Below are positions 47,976 to 56,690 of a stretch of 64,000 nt of DNA, in pieces. The translations under genes were made by a program, and so were the position numbers. The DNA comes from Pseudomonadota bacterium (GTDB lineage: Bacteria > Pseudomonadota > Alphaproteobacteria > Dongiales > Dongiaceae): the NCBI GenBank assembly GCA_016183985.1, contig JACPDN010000004.1, positions 1-64,000 of the forward strand, given 5' to 3'. How positions within the stretch are numbered: the stretch's first letter is position 1; each line of letters starts with the position of its first letter. The notes beneath the pieces were generated by a model. The model had not been told where the DNA came from, searched no databases, and saw only the letters and a program-made list of their open reading frames with translations.

Positions 47976-50057
47976 ATGGCGACAAGTGCGCAAAGCGCTG
48001 GAACCCAAAACGGCAGAGAACCCAAGGCGCCCCGTTGCGCGGCGCTCGTTGGTCCGTATTTGAGCGGCAAGACCGCTCTCCTCGAAAGTCTCCTCTTCGT
48101 CACCGGCACCATTTCCAGAAAAGGCACGGCCAAGGAAGGCAGCACCGTTTCCGATTCCTCCGCGGAGGCGCGGGCGCGCAAGATGTCGGTCGAAGTCACT
48201 GCAGCCACCACCGAATTCCTGGGCGAACGCTGGTGCTTTCTCGATTGTCCCGGCTCGGTCGAACTGGGGCAGGAAGCGCGCAATGCGCTGCTGGCGGCCG
48301 ACGTTGCCATCGTCGTCGCCGAGCCCCTCATAGAAAAGGCGCTGATGCTGGCGCCAACCCTGAAATTCCTCGACGACCATCAGATTCCGCACGTGCTGTT
48401 CATCAACAAGATGGATATCGCTACTCATCGCGTACGTGAAATGCTGGACGCGTTGCAGGCCGTTTCCGCGCGCCCGCTGGTCTTGCGCCAGGTGCCGATC
48501 CGCGGTGCTGGAGCTGATGGCGGTGACGTGACCGGCTATGTCGATCTGGTCAGCGAACGAGCTTATAAATATCACCCGGGCCAGGAATCCGACCTCATTC
48601 AGATGCCGGAGGAAGTGCTGCCGCGCGAGCAGGAAGCCCGCAACCGCATGCTGGAATCGCTGGCCGATTTTGACGACCATTTGATGGAAGAGATTCTCTC
48701 CGACATGGCGCCGCCGAGGGAGGAGGTCTATCAGCAATTCGCCAAGGATCTGGCGGCCGATCTCATCGTGCCGGTGCTTTTGGGTGAGGCTGAGAAGGAT
48801 GGCGGCGTGCGCCGGCTCCTGAAAGCCCTGCGCCATGAAGTGCCGGGGCCGGAAGCGGCAGCGCAGCGCCTCGGCATTTCAAGCTTCGATGCCTCCACGC
48901 TCGTCTTCAAGACCTATCACCAGCCCCATGCCGGCAAGCTGTCGCTCGCCCGCGTCTTTGGCGGCAAGGTTGCGGAAGGCGCCGTGCTCAATGGCGTCCG
49001 TGTGGCCGGTGTGCTGAAGCCCAAGGGCAATGGCTTTGACAAGGTGGCCGAGGCGAAGACCGGCGAGGTCGTGGCTTTGGCCCGCATGGAAGAGGTGAAA
49101 ACCGGCGATCTCCTTACCGCGTCGGGGAAGAAGAATCCCGATTTCACCTGGCCGGCACCCTTGGAGCCTCTTTTTGCGCTGGCGATCGACGTCGAAAACC
49201 GCGCCGATGAGGTGAAGCTCACGGCGGCACTTGCCAAGCTGATCGAGGAAGATACCTCGCTTGCCTTCACGCACGATCCCGATACGCATGAATTGCTGCT
49301 GTCGGGGCAAGGAGAGATCCATCTGGCGATCGCCTTCGATCGGCTGAAGAACCGCTTTGCCTTGCCGATGAAGCATCGCCGGCCGCAGGTTTCCTATAAG
49401 GAGACGATCCGCCATGGCGTGAAGCAGCACAGCCGCTTCAAGCGCCAATCGGGCGGTCATGGCCAATTCGCCGACATCCATATCGAGGTCTGGCCGCTCG
49501 ACCGCGGCAAGGGCTTCGAATTCCATGACCGGGTCGTGGGCGGGTCGGTGCCGCGGCAATTCATCGGTTCGGTGGAGGACGGCGCCAGGGAATCGCTGGT
49601 GCGCGGTGCCTTGGGCTTCCCCGTGGTCGATGTCGCGGTGGCTTTGTTCGATGGCCAGTTCCATTCGGTCGATTCATCGGACATGGCGTTCAAGACGGTG
49701 GCGCGCCAGGCGATGCAGGAGGCGCTGCCGCAATGCGGGTCGGTGCTGCTGGAGCCGATCTTCTCGGTGGAGGTATCGGCGCCGGCCGAGTTCACCGCGC
49801 GGGTCCATAACCTCGTCACCGGACGGCGCGGACAGATCCTCAACTTCCAGGCCAAGGAAGATTGGACCGGCTGGGAAGTGGTGGAGGCGCTGGTTCCGCA
49901 ATCGGAGCTCCATGACATGATCATCGAGCTGCGCTCTCTCACCCTCGGCATCGGCAATTTCGCCTGCCATTTCGACCACCTGCAGGAGCTCAGCGGTCGT
50001 CTGGCGGATAAGGTGATCGAGCAACGCCAGGGCATTTTGCAGAAGGGCGCTGCATAG
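47976..50057 (+). CDS. EF-G-like translation-factor GTPase paralogue
   Basis: A 693-residue protein with the EF-G architecture: G domain (~1-260), domain II (~290-370) and domains III-V (~400-690). P-loop GPYLSGKTALLE and G4 NKMD are present. G3 is LDCPGSVEL, where EF-G has DTPGH, so the catalytic His is a Ser. The RGITI switch motif is not recognisable. It is an EF-G paralogue rather than the main fusA. AGGAGGT at 47964-47970 is the ribosome binding site. Function unknown. Confidence 0.85.
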   Translation: MATSAQSAGTQNGREPKAPRCAALVGPYLSGKTALLESLLFVTGTISRKGTAKEGSTVSDSSAEARARKMSVEVTAATTEFLGERWCFLDCPGSVELGQEARNALLAADVAIVVAEPLIEKALMLAPTLKFLDDHQIPHVLFINKMDIATHRVREMLDALQAVSARPLVLRQVPIRGAGADGGDVTGYVDLVSERAYKYHPGQESDLIQMPEEVLPREQEARNRMLESLADFDDHLMEEILSDMAPPREEVYQQFAKDLAADLIVPVLLGEAEKDGGVRRLLKALRHEVPGPEAAAQRLGISSFDASTLVFKTYHQPHAGKLSLARVFGGKVAEGAVLNGVRVAGVLKPKGNGFDKVAEAKTGEVVALARMEEVKTGDLLTASGKKNPDFTWPAPLEPLFALAIDVENRADEVKLTAALAKLIEEDTSLAFTHDPDTHELLLSGQGEIHLAIAFDRLKNRFALPMKHRRPQVSYKETIRHGVKQHSRFKRQSGGHGQFADIHIEVWPLDRGKGFEFHDRVVGGSVPRQFIGSVEDGARESLVRGALGFPVVDVAVALFDGQFHSVDSSDMAFKTVARQAMQEALPQCGSVLLEPIFSVEVSAPAEFTARVHNLVTGRRGQILNFQAKEDWTGWEVVEALVPQSELHDMIIELRSLTLGIGNFACHFDHLQELSGRLADKVIEQRQGILQKGAA

Positions 50058-50154
50058 CTAAGAACGGTTTGCAATCAGTCGCCGATTTGGCCAATAAAAT
50101 AAGGCCGAATCGGCGGCTCTTGCTGCCGCCCAAACCCTCTGCTAGAAACCCGCC

Positions 50155-50275
50155 CGTCATTGGGGAGTAGCCGCTCTTCACCGCCCGAAGAGGCACGCGT
50201 CAACATACTTGGCCGATAGGCCATGGCGCGCGCAGTCCCAAAAGCTTGGCAAGACCTTTGACCATACGCGCCTCC
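50155..50275 (+). ncRNA. yybP-ykoY (manganese) riboswitch
   Basis: The conserved elements appear in order: GGGGAGTAGC at 50162-50171, CGTCAACATACTTGGCC at 50197-50213, and ACCTTTGACC at 50254-50263. The intervening hairpins (CTCTTC/GAAGAG and GGCC/GGCC) also fit. This class senses Mn2+ and often controls Mn2+ exporters. It precedes the GDT1-type transporter by 64 nt, which supports the call. Transcriptional versus translational output is not settled. Confidence 0.9.
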
Positions 50276-50338
50276 GAATTGGCCGGGGATGTGCGGATGG
50301 TCAATTGTGTCTTAAACGCCGGCCGGGACATGTGAAAA

Positions 50339-50917
50339 ATGGAATCCTTTCTGGTATCGACCGGCGTCGTGACGCTCGCTGAAATCGGCGACAAGACGCA
50401 GCTTCTCGCCTTCCTGCTCGCCGCCCGTTTCAAGAAACCGGTGCCGATCATTCTCGGCATCCTGGCGGCAACCCTGGTCAATCACGGCCTGGCCGGCGCG
50501 CTCGGCGCCTGGATCACGGCGATGCTGAGCCCGGAGATCCTGCGCTGGGTGCTGGGCCTCTCCTTTCTCGGCATGGCGGTCTGGACGCTGATCCCTGACG
50601 AGATCGAGGAGGACGAGACGCAAGTAGCCAAGCGCTTCGGCGTCTTCGGCGCGACGCTTGTCACTTTCTTCCTCGCTGAAATGGGCGACAAGACACAGGT
50701 CGCGACCGTCGCCATGGCGGCGCATTACATGCAGCCTGTGCTGGTCGTCGCCGGCACCACGCTCGGCATGCTGATCGCGGATGTGCCGGCGGTCTTCATC
50801 GGCGACAAGCTCGCCGAAAAGATCCCGATGCGGCCGGTGCATATCACCGCCGCCGCTCTCTTCGCTCTGCTCGGCGTGATGACGCTGCTGGGGCTGGGGA
50901 AGGGGTTCGGGTTTTGA
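50339..50917 (+). CDS. TMEM165/GDT1 family (UPF0016) transporter, probable Mn2+ exporter
   Basis: A 192-residue membrane protein with two homologous halves, each with the family motif: AEIGDKTQL (residues ~15-23) and AEMGDKTQV (~118-126). About six membrane segments. GDT1 proteins move Mn2+/Ca2+ out of the cell, and bacterial members (MneA) export manganese. The riboswitch in its leader fits induction by Mn2+. GTG is not used; ATG at 50339. Confidence 0.9.
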   Translation: MESFLVSTGVVTLAEIGDKTQLLAFLLAARFKKPVPIILGILAATLVNHGLAGALGAWITAMLSPEILRWVLGLSFLGMAVWTLIPDEIEEDETQVAKRFGVFGATLVTFFLAEMGDKTQVATVAMAAHYMQPVLVVAGTTLGMLIADVPAVFIGDKLAEKIPMRPVHITAAALFALLGVMTLLGLGKGFGF

Positions 50918-50934
50918 GGGCGCCTTGTTTAGCT

Positions 50935-51010
50935 GTCATGCCCGGGCCTGTCCCGGGCATCCAGTGTTTCCCGGTGAAACTGGATCCCCGGGGACAGGCC
51001 CGGGGATGAC
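50935..51010. repeat. Palindromic intergenic repeat, type B, copy 2
   Basis: GTCATGCCCGGGCCTGTCCC at the left and GGGACAGGCCCGGGGATGAC at the right are near-complementary; each half has its own inner stem. It lies between the convergent GDT1 and aquaporin genes. Confidence 0.88.
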
Positions 51011-51031
51011 GACAGAAGGAGCTGACGTAAG

Positions 51032-51691
51032 CTACGCCTTCAGCACATCCAGCTTATAGAGCAGCCCGCCGATCACGGCGCCGATGGCAGGCGCCACGAT
51101 GAAGAGCCAGATCTGTGCCAGGGCTTGGCCGCCGACGAAGAGGGCGGGGCCGATGCTGCGCGCCGGGTTGACCGAGACGCCGGTCACCTGGATGCCGACG
51201 ATGTGGATGACGGCGAGTGTGATGCCGATGGCAAGGCCGGCGAACCCCGCGCTCGCTTTCGGCCCGGTCGAGCCCAGGATCACGATCACGAACAGGGCCG
51301 TCATGACGATCTCGAAGACCAGCGCCTGGGCAAGGCCGTATTCGCCGAGATAGCCCGGCCCCCAACCATTCTGGCCAAGACCCTTGGCCGTCCCGCCGGC
51401 GATGATCATCAGGATGAAGGCGCCGGCGATGGCACCCAGCACCTGTGCCACCCAATAACCCACCATGTCCTTGGCGTTCATTCGGCCGGCGATGAAAGCG
51501 CCGAGGCTCACGGCCGGATTGACGTGGCAGCCGGAAACCGGGCCGATGCCATAGGCCATGGCGACGATGGCAAAACCAAAGGCAAGCGCGATGCCGAGCT
51601 GGCCGACATGCTCGCCGCCCAAGACGGCAGCACCGCAGCCGAACAGAACCAGCGTCAGCGTGCCGATGAATTCGGCGATAAGCTTGTTCAT
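51032..51691 (-). CDS. aqpZ: Aquaporin Z
   Basis: A 219-residue MIP-family water channel with six membrane segments. The two pore half-helices carry the NPA motifs HVNPAVSLG and VNPARSIGPAL. Loop features and the short length favour AqpZ over the glycerol type GlpF. GGGGAGAAG upstream of 51691 supports this ATG; an ATG five codons earlier lacks a site. Confidence 0.95.
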   Translation of the reverse strand: MNKLIAEFIGTLTLVLFGCGAAVLGGEHVGQLGIALAFGFAIVAMAYGIGPVSGCHVNPAVSLGAFIAGRMNAKDMVGYWVAQVLGAIAGAFILMIIAGGTAKGLGQNGWGPGYLGEYGLAQALVFEIVMTALFVIVILGSTGPKASAGFAGLAIGITLAVIHIVGIQVTGVSVNPARSIGPALFVGGQALAQIWLFIVAPAIGAVIGGLLYKLDVLKA

Positions 51692-51784
51692 GATACTTCT
51701 CCCCAAAGGTCGCGATGTGTCGGACGGTTTGATTGCGCCCTGGGGATTCTATCAGAAGATGCGAGTCGGGGTTGCATTCTCGGT

Positions 51785-51815
51785 CGTCATCCCCGGACTT
51801 CGCCCGGGGATGACG
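51785..51815. repeat. Palindromic intergenic repeat, type B, half copy
   Basis: A single hairpin CGTCATCCCCGG ... CCGGGGATGACG, only the right-half arm of the two-armed type B unit. It lies between aqpZ and the end of phaC. Confidence 0.85.
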
Positions 51816-51817
51816 CT

Positions 51818-51855
51818 TCCATTTGCGTTCAGTGAGTCCATTTGCGTTCAGTGAG
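51818..51855. repeat. Tandem 19-bp direct repeat
   Basis: TCCATTTGCGTTCAGTGAG occurs twice without a gap (51818-51836 and 51837-51855), ending just before the phaC stop codon. Confidence 0.9.
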
Positions 51856-51857
51856 AT

Positions 51858-53735
51858 CTACTGCGCCAGCACTTTCACATAAGACCCGGGCGCCTCTTCG
51901 ATCGGCTTGAGCTTGCCTGCGCCGGGCTGGCGTGCCGCGACCTCGCCGTCGCTGAAGGCTGCGATCCATTTTGCCCATTCCGGCCACCAGGAACCGGCAT
52001 GCTGCTGGGCTTTTTCCAGCCAGGCCTCTGGCTTCTTCGGATAGGTCTTGCCGTCGCCGATCCAGTGGCAATATTTCCCGGCGGCCGGCGGGTTGACCAC
52101 GCCGGCGATATGGCCTGAGGCGGCGAGGACGAAAGTGACCGGGCCCTGATAGGTCTGCGTCGCCGCATAGGCCGCGATCCAGGGCGCGATATGATCTTCG
52201 CGCGTCGCCAGCACGAAGGACGGCTGGCGAATGGTGGTGAGGTCGATCTTCACGCCGTCGAGCTCGATGCCGCCCGGCTGAATGAGCAGGTTCTTCTGAT
52301 ACATGTTGCGCAAATAGAAGCTGTGCATCGCCGCCGGCATGCGCGTCGAATCGGAATTCCAATAGAGCAGGTCGAAGGGGAAGGGCTCCTTGCCGAGCAG
52401 GTAATTGTTGATGACGAAAGACCAGATGAGATCGTTGGCGCGCAGCATATTGAAGGTGGCGGCCATATCGGCGCCTTCGAGATAGCCTCGCTCGTTCATC
52501 TTGGTTTCGAGTGCCGTCAGCTGTTCCTCATCGATGAAGACCGAAAGCTCGCCGGCTTCGGCAAAATCGATCATGGTCGTGAAGAAGGTGGCGCTGGCGA
52601 CGAGATCGGATCGCTTCTTGGCCTCGAGATAGGCCAGGGTCGCGGCAAGCAGTGTCCCCCCCAGGCAATAGCCGATGACGTTGACGCTCTTTTCGCCGGT
52701 ATCCTGCCGAATGGCGTCGATGGCGGCGAGCGGACCTTCTTTCATGTAATCGGTGAAAGTTTTTTGCGCCAGGCGCTCATCCGGGTTGACCCAGGAGATC
52801 ACATAGACCGACTGACCCTGATCGACCGCCCATTTGACGAAGGAGTTCTGCGGCTTCAGATCGAGGATGTAATATTTGTTGATCCAGGGTGGGATGACGA
52901 GCAGTGGCCGCTTTGCCACTTTCGCCGTCGTCGGCGTGTAGTGGATGAGCTGTATGAGATCGTTCTGGAACACCACCTTGCCCGGCTGCACGGCGACGTT
53001 CTTGCCGATCTCGAACGCTTCCTCATCGGTCATCGAGATCTTGAGGCGGCCATTGCCGCGCTCGAGATCCTCCAGAAGATGTTCGAGGCCCTTCACCAGA
53101 TTCTCGCCGCCGCTCTCGATTGTGGTGCGCAGCACTTCGGGATTGGTCATCACGAAATTGCTGGGCGCCATCGCATCGACGAATTGGCGCGTGTAGAAAT
53201 CGACCTTCTTGGCGGTCTTGTCGTCGAGCCCATCGACCTTGCGCACGGTGTTCTGCAGCCAGCGCGCGGTGAGCAGGTATGATTGCTTGATGTAGTCGAA
53301 GACCTGGTTGTCGTTCCAGGCGGCATCCTTGAAGCGGCGATCATCCTTGGCGGGCGTGATGACCGGCGCTGTCTCCTGGCCCATCATCCGCGCGGCGGTC
53401 GACTGCCACAGGTTCATGTAATCCTGCCACAGCGAGACCTGCGCCTCGATCAGCTTGGCCGGGTCGCCCATCATGCGGGCCGTCATTTCCAGGAAGGCGC
53501 GGCCGAGATTGGCGGTGTCCGGCCCGACGGCGACTTCCTGCGCGTGACGGGCGAGGAAGTCGTTCATCAGGCGCTGCGACTGTTCCGCGATCCGGCCCAC
53601 GGCCTCGGTCATCGCCTGCGGGCCACCGGCGTCATCTGGCGTCGCCGCCGATGCCGGTCCGTCTTTAGGCGGCAAAACGCGATTTGCCTTCTCTTGCTCT
53701 GTCCTGGGGGGATTGCCGGGGGTGGTCTTCGCCAT
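51858..53735 (-). CDS. phaC: Class I poly(3-hydroxyalkanoate) polymerase
   Basis: A 625-residue PHA synthase. The lipase-like box GYCLGGT has the nucleophile C357, with D514 (TREDHIAPW) and H542 (SGHIAGVVNPP) completing the triad. The N-domain is at ~60-230. It polymerises 3-hydroxyacyl-CoA to storage polyester in granules. The N-terminal ~45 residues are low-complexity. phaA, phaB and phaR are not adjacent. Confidence 0.96.
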   Translation of the reverse strand: MAKTTPGNPPRTEQEKANRVLPPKDGPASAATPDDAGGPQAMTEAVGRIAEQSQRLMNDFLARHAQEVAVGPDTANLGRAFLEMTARMMGDPAKLIEAQVSLWQDYMNLWQSTAARMMGQETAPVITPAKDDRRFKDAAWNDNQVFDYIKQSYLLTARWLQNTVRKVDGLDDKTAKKVDFYTRQFVDAMAPSNFVMTNPEVLRTTIESGGENLVKGLEHLLEDLERGNGRLKISMTDEEAFEIGKNVAVQPGKVVFQNDLIQLIHYTPTTAKVAKRPLLVIPPWINKYYILDLKPQNSFVKWAVDQGQSVYVISWVNPDERLAQKTFTDYMKEGPLAAIDAIRQDTGEKSVNVIGYCLGGTLLAATLAYLEAKKRSDLVASATFFTTMIDFAEAGELSVFIDEEQLTALETKMNERGYLEGADMAATFNMLRANDLIWSFVINNYLLGKEPFPFDLLYWNSDSTRMPAAMHSFYLRNMYQKNLLIQPGGIELDGVKIDLTTIRQPSFVLATREDHIAPWIAAYAATQTYQGPVTFVLAASGHIAGVVNPPAAGKYCHWIGDGKTYPKKPEAWLEKAQQHAGSWWPEWAKWIAAFSDGEVAARQPGAGKLKPIEEAPGSYVKVLAQ

Positions 53736-53931
53736 CGTGAAACCCTGGAAAGGACAAAAATAACAAATATTTAGGTGTCAGTGCTTTTTCGCGTCCATGA
53801 TCTCGCTTGTTTGTTATAGTAGCGCAGTCTAAAAAATCGGAACTTTTATTTTGTGCCAGTGGTTTGCGCGCCTAGGATGAGGGGCCCGGCTGGGCTTTGG
53901 TTCCCGTTTCCGGCGCCGTGGGGAGGATGGA

Positions 53932-55296
53932 ATGGTAGATTTTTCGGATTTGGCCGCATCGCGCGGTGTTGCCGTCGCCGAGGCCGTCGGGCGTTTCGCC
54001 CTGACGTCCGGTTCGGCCCTGCGGCCGTTCCTGCCGCATTCGCGCTATCAGATGCGCCGCTGGGCCACGGTCGCGGCCTTCATCACCATCGCCGGCTGTT
54101 CCTCCTTCGGCGATACCCAGCACCCGGCCCAGGACGCGGCTGCCAAGCAGGCGGCAACCGACGCCGCCAAGGCCAGCGGTGACGCGGCAAAAGCCAGCGG
54201 CGAAGCGGCTGCTACCCAGAGCGCCAGCGCCGCTTCCTCCTCAGCCGGCGTCCCCGATATCAACAGCGTGCCGAAGAGCCCGCCGGTTCCGGCCGATCTC
54301 GATGCCGGCGTGCAGCCGGGCCTCTCGGCCGATCGCACCAACGCACAATACACCGACGATGCGCTGACTGCCCCGGGCGAAGCGGTGGCCCGTCCGGCGG
54401 CTCCCGCGCCGGCACCCGTCGCGACGACGCCGCCTGCCGCCACACCGGCGCCGTTGCCGGCCGCCTCAGCTGCGGCTCCTGCCGGCACTCCGGCGCCGCA
54501 GATTGCCGGTGTCAGCCAGCAGCCGCTGACCCCGCCGGTCGTCGGCCAATATCCGGCCCCGCAGATGACCCCGGTCGGCACCGTTTCCCAAGGTTATATC
54601 GGCACCCCGCAGCCGGGCTCGAAGCCGCTCGGTGGCGGTACCGCCGCGGGCAATTATGTCGTCCAGCCGGGCGCCGTGCCGCAGGCCTCCGCCCCCACCG
54701 TGGTGGCGACCCCGGTCATGGTGGATTATTCGTCGGTCGCCGCCGGCGGCACCTATGGCTATGCCTCCTACAATCCCTATCAGCGCAACAACCCGGCCCA
54801 GGCCTATTACCGCTCGCCCTATGGCGTGACCCAGCCGGTCGCCTATGGCGGTGCCGCGTTACAGCCCGGCTTCCAGCCCTATGCGGCGCCCGGTTACCAG
54901 TCTTATGCGCCGGCCGCCGTGCCGCCGCTCCCCGCTGCCGGCCAGCCGGTCGGTGTGGTGTTCTTCAACAACGGCTCGGCCAAATTGGGCCGCGACGACC
55001 AGCGCGTGGTGAAGCAGATCGCCGAGATGCACCGCTATTACGGCGGCGTCATCCGCATCGTCGGCCATGCCAGCCAGCACACCGGCAACATGAACCCCTA
55101 CAGCCAGGACCAGGTGAATTACGCGGTCTCGATGAAGCGTGCCAATGCGATCGCCCGGGCGCTCTCGCGCCGTGGCGTGCCGGCGGGCCTCATCCAGGTG
55201 GCGGCTGCCGGTTCCACGACCCCGGTTGCGGTGGAAACCATGCCGGCGGGCGAGGCGAACAACCGCCGCGTCGAGATCTATCTCTCTGCCTACTGA
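53932..55296 (+). CDS. OmpA-family envelope protein with Pro/Ala-rich linker
   Basis: A 454-residue protein ending in an OmpA peptidoglycan-binding domain (~340-454; FFNNGSAKLGRDDQRVV, IRIVGHASQHTG, NRRVEIYLSAY). The middle (~60-300) is Ala/Pro/Thr/Gln-rich. The best ribosome binding site (GGGAGGA at 53921-53927) supports the ATG at 53932. An internal ATG at 54052 would instead give a classic lipoprotein signal (MRRWATVAAFITIAGCSS, lipobox Cys), so the first 40 codons are doubtful. Confidence 0.83.
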   Translation: MVDFSDLAASRGVAVAEAVGRFALTSGSALRPFLPHSRYQMRRWATVAAFITIAGCSSFGDTQHPAQDAAAKQAATDAAKASGDAAKASGEAAATQSASAASSSAGVPDINSVPKSPPVPADLDAGVQPGLSADRTNAQYTDDALTAPGEAVARPAAPAPAPVATTPPAATPAPLPAASAAAPAGTPAPQIAGVSQQPLTPPVVGQYPAPQMTPVGTVSQGYIGTPQPGSKPLGGGTAAGNYVVQPGAVPQASAPTVVATPVMVDYSSVAAGGTYGYASYNPYQRNNPAQAYYRSPYGVTQPVAYGGAALQPGFQPYAAPGYQSYAPAAVPPLPAAGQPVGVVFFNNGSAKLGRDDQRVVKQIAEMHRYYGGVIRIVGHASQHTGNMNPYSQDQVNYAVSMKRANAIARALSRRGVPAGLIQVAAAGSTTPVAVETMPAGEANNRRVEIYLSAY

Positions 55297-55357
55297 GTTC
55301 GAAAAAAGCCGATCATGATCAATCTTGCGGGCTCGGCGCTGCCGAGGGGCGGCGTCG

Positions 55358-56677
55358 ATGGCCGCTGATCGAAAACCCCTAACGGGCGCACCACTGCGTA
55401 TTGGCATCGCTGGCCTCGGCACGGTCGGGGCTGGCGTTATTGACGTCCTGCAGCAGAATGCCGACATTCTTGCCAAGCATTGCCCACGCCCGATCGTGGT
55501 CAGCGCCGTCTCGGCCCGCGACAAGTCGAAGGATCGCGGCCTTGATTTGAAAGGCGTCGATTGGGTCGATGACGCGGCGAAACTCGCCGATCACCCACAT
55601 GTCGATGTCGTGGTCGAGGTGATCGGCGGTTCCGAGGGCAAGGCCAAGGAACTGGTCGAAAAAGCCATCGCCAACAAGAAGCATGTGGTGACCGCCAACA
55701 AGGCGCTGCTCGCCCATCACGGTACGGCACTCGCTCTGGCCGCCGAGCGTGCCGGTGTCGGCCTCGCTTACGAAGCGGCGGTCGCCGGCGGCATCCCGGT
55801 CATCAAGGCGATGCGTGAGGGCCTTGCCGCCAACCGCATCACCCAGGTCTATGGCATCCTCAACGGCACCTGCAACTATATCCTCACGCAAATGCGCGAG
55901 ACGGGGCGCGAATTCGCCGACGTGCTCGCCGAGGCGCAAAAGCTTGGCTATGCCGAAGCCGATCCCAGCTTCGATGTCGATGGCATCGATGCCGCGCACA
56001 AGCTCTCGATCCTCACCTCGGTGGCGTTCGGCGTCGCGGTCAATTTCGCCGGCGTGCGTATTTCCGGCATCCGCAATGTCTCGGCCGCCGACATCGCCTA
56101 TGCCGATGAGCTCGGCTTCCGCATCAAATTGCTAGGGATAGGCCGCCAAACGCCACATGGCATCGAGCAGCGCGTCCATGCCTGCATGGTCCCGGCCGCC
56201 AGCACCATCGCCAAGGTCGATGGCGTCTACAATGCGGTCGTCACCAGCGGCAATTTTGTCGGCGAAAACATCGCCATCGGCCGCGGCGCCGGCCGCGGCC
56301 CCACGGCTTCGGCCATCGTCGCCGATCTCATGGATATCGCGCGCGGATTTATTCTGCCGGCTTTCTCCGCCCCGGCGGAAAGCCTGGAACTGGCGGCCCA
56401 GGCGCCTGTTGGGCTCCACGCCGGATCCTATTATCTGAGGTTGATGGTCATCGATAAGCCGGGCGTCATTGCCGACATCGCTGGTGTCATGCGCGACGAG
56501 AATGTCTCGCTGGAATCCATGATCCAGCGCGGCCGCTCGCCGGATGACCCTGTGCCGCTGGTCTTTACGACCCATGAAACCACCGAAGCCGCCATCGGCC
56601 GGGTGGTGAAACGGCTTTCTGACATCAAATCGGTGCTGGAACCGGCACATGTTCTGCCGATCGAGACACTGAGTTAA
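55358..56677 (+). CDS. hom: Homoserine dehydrogenase
   Basis: A 439-residue NAD(P)-dependent enzyme converting aspartate semialdehyde to homoserine (threonine, methionine and isoleucine route). The Rossmann motif is GIAGLGTVGAGV, substrate region GGIPVIKAMREGLAANRITQVYGILNGTCNYIL, and a C-terminal ACT domain (~355-430, LRLMVIDKPGVIADIAGVM) binds feedback effectors. AGGGG at 55345-55349 sets the ATG at 55358. It is followed by glpX 13 nt on. Confidence 0.95.
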   Translation: MAADRKPLTGAPLRIGIAGLGTVGAGVIDVLQQNADILAKHCPRPIVVSAVSARDKSKDRGLDLKGVDWVDDAAKLADHPHVDVVVEVIGGSEGKAKELVEKAIANKKHVVTANKALLAHHGTALALAAERAGVGLAYEAAVAGGIPVIKAMREGLAANRITQVYGILNGTCNYILTQMRETGREFADVLAEAQKLGYAEADPSFDVDGIDAAHKLSILTSVAFGVAVNFAGVRISGIRNVSAADIAYADELGFRIKLLGIGRQTPHGIEQRVHACMVPAASTIAKVDGVYNAVVTSGNFVGENIAIGRGAGRGPTASAIVADLMDIARGFILPAFSAPAESLELAAQAPVGLHAGSYYLRLMVIDKPGVIADIAGVMRDENVSLESMIQRGRSPDDPVPLVFTTHETTEAAIGRVVKRLSDIKSVLEPAHVLPIETLS

Positions 56678-56690
56678 GGAGTTTACCGTT

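Noticed and set aside
27681-51815. CRISPR array from the recurring palindromes
   Set aside because: Copies are kilobases apart, palindromic and not regularly spaced; no cas genes are present.
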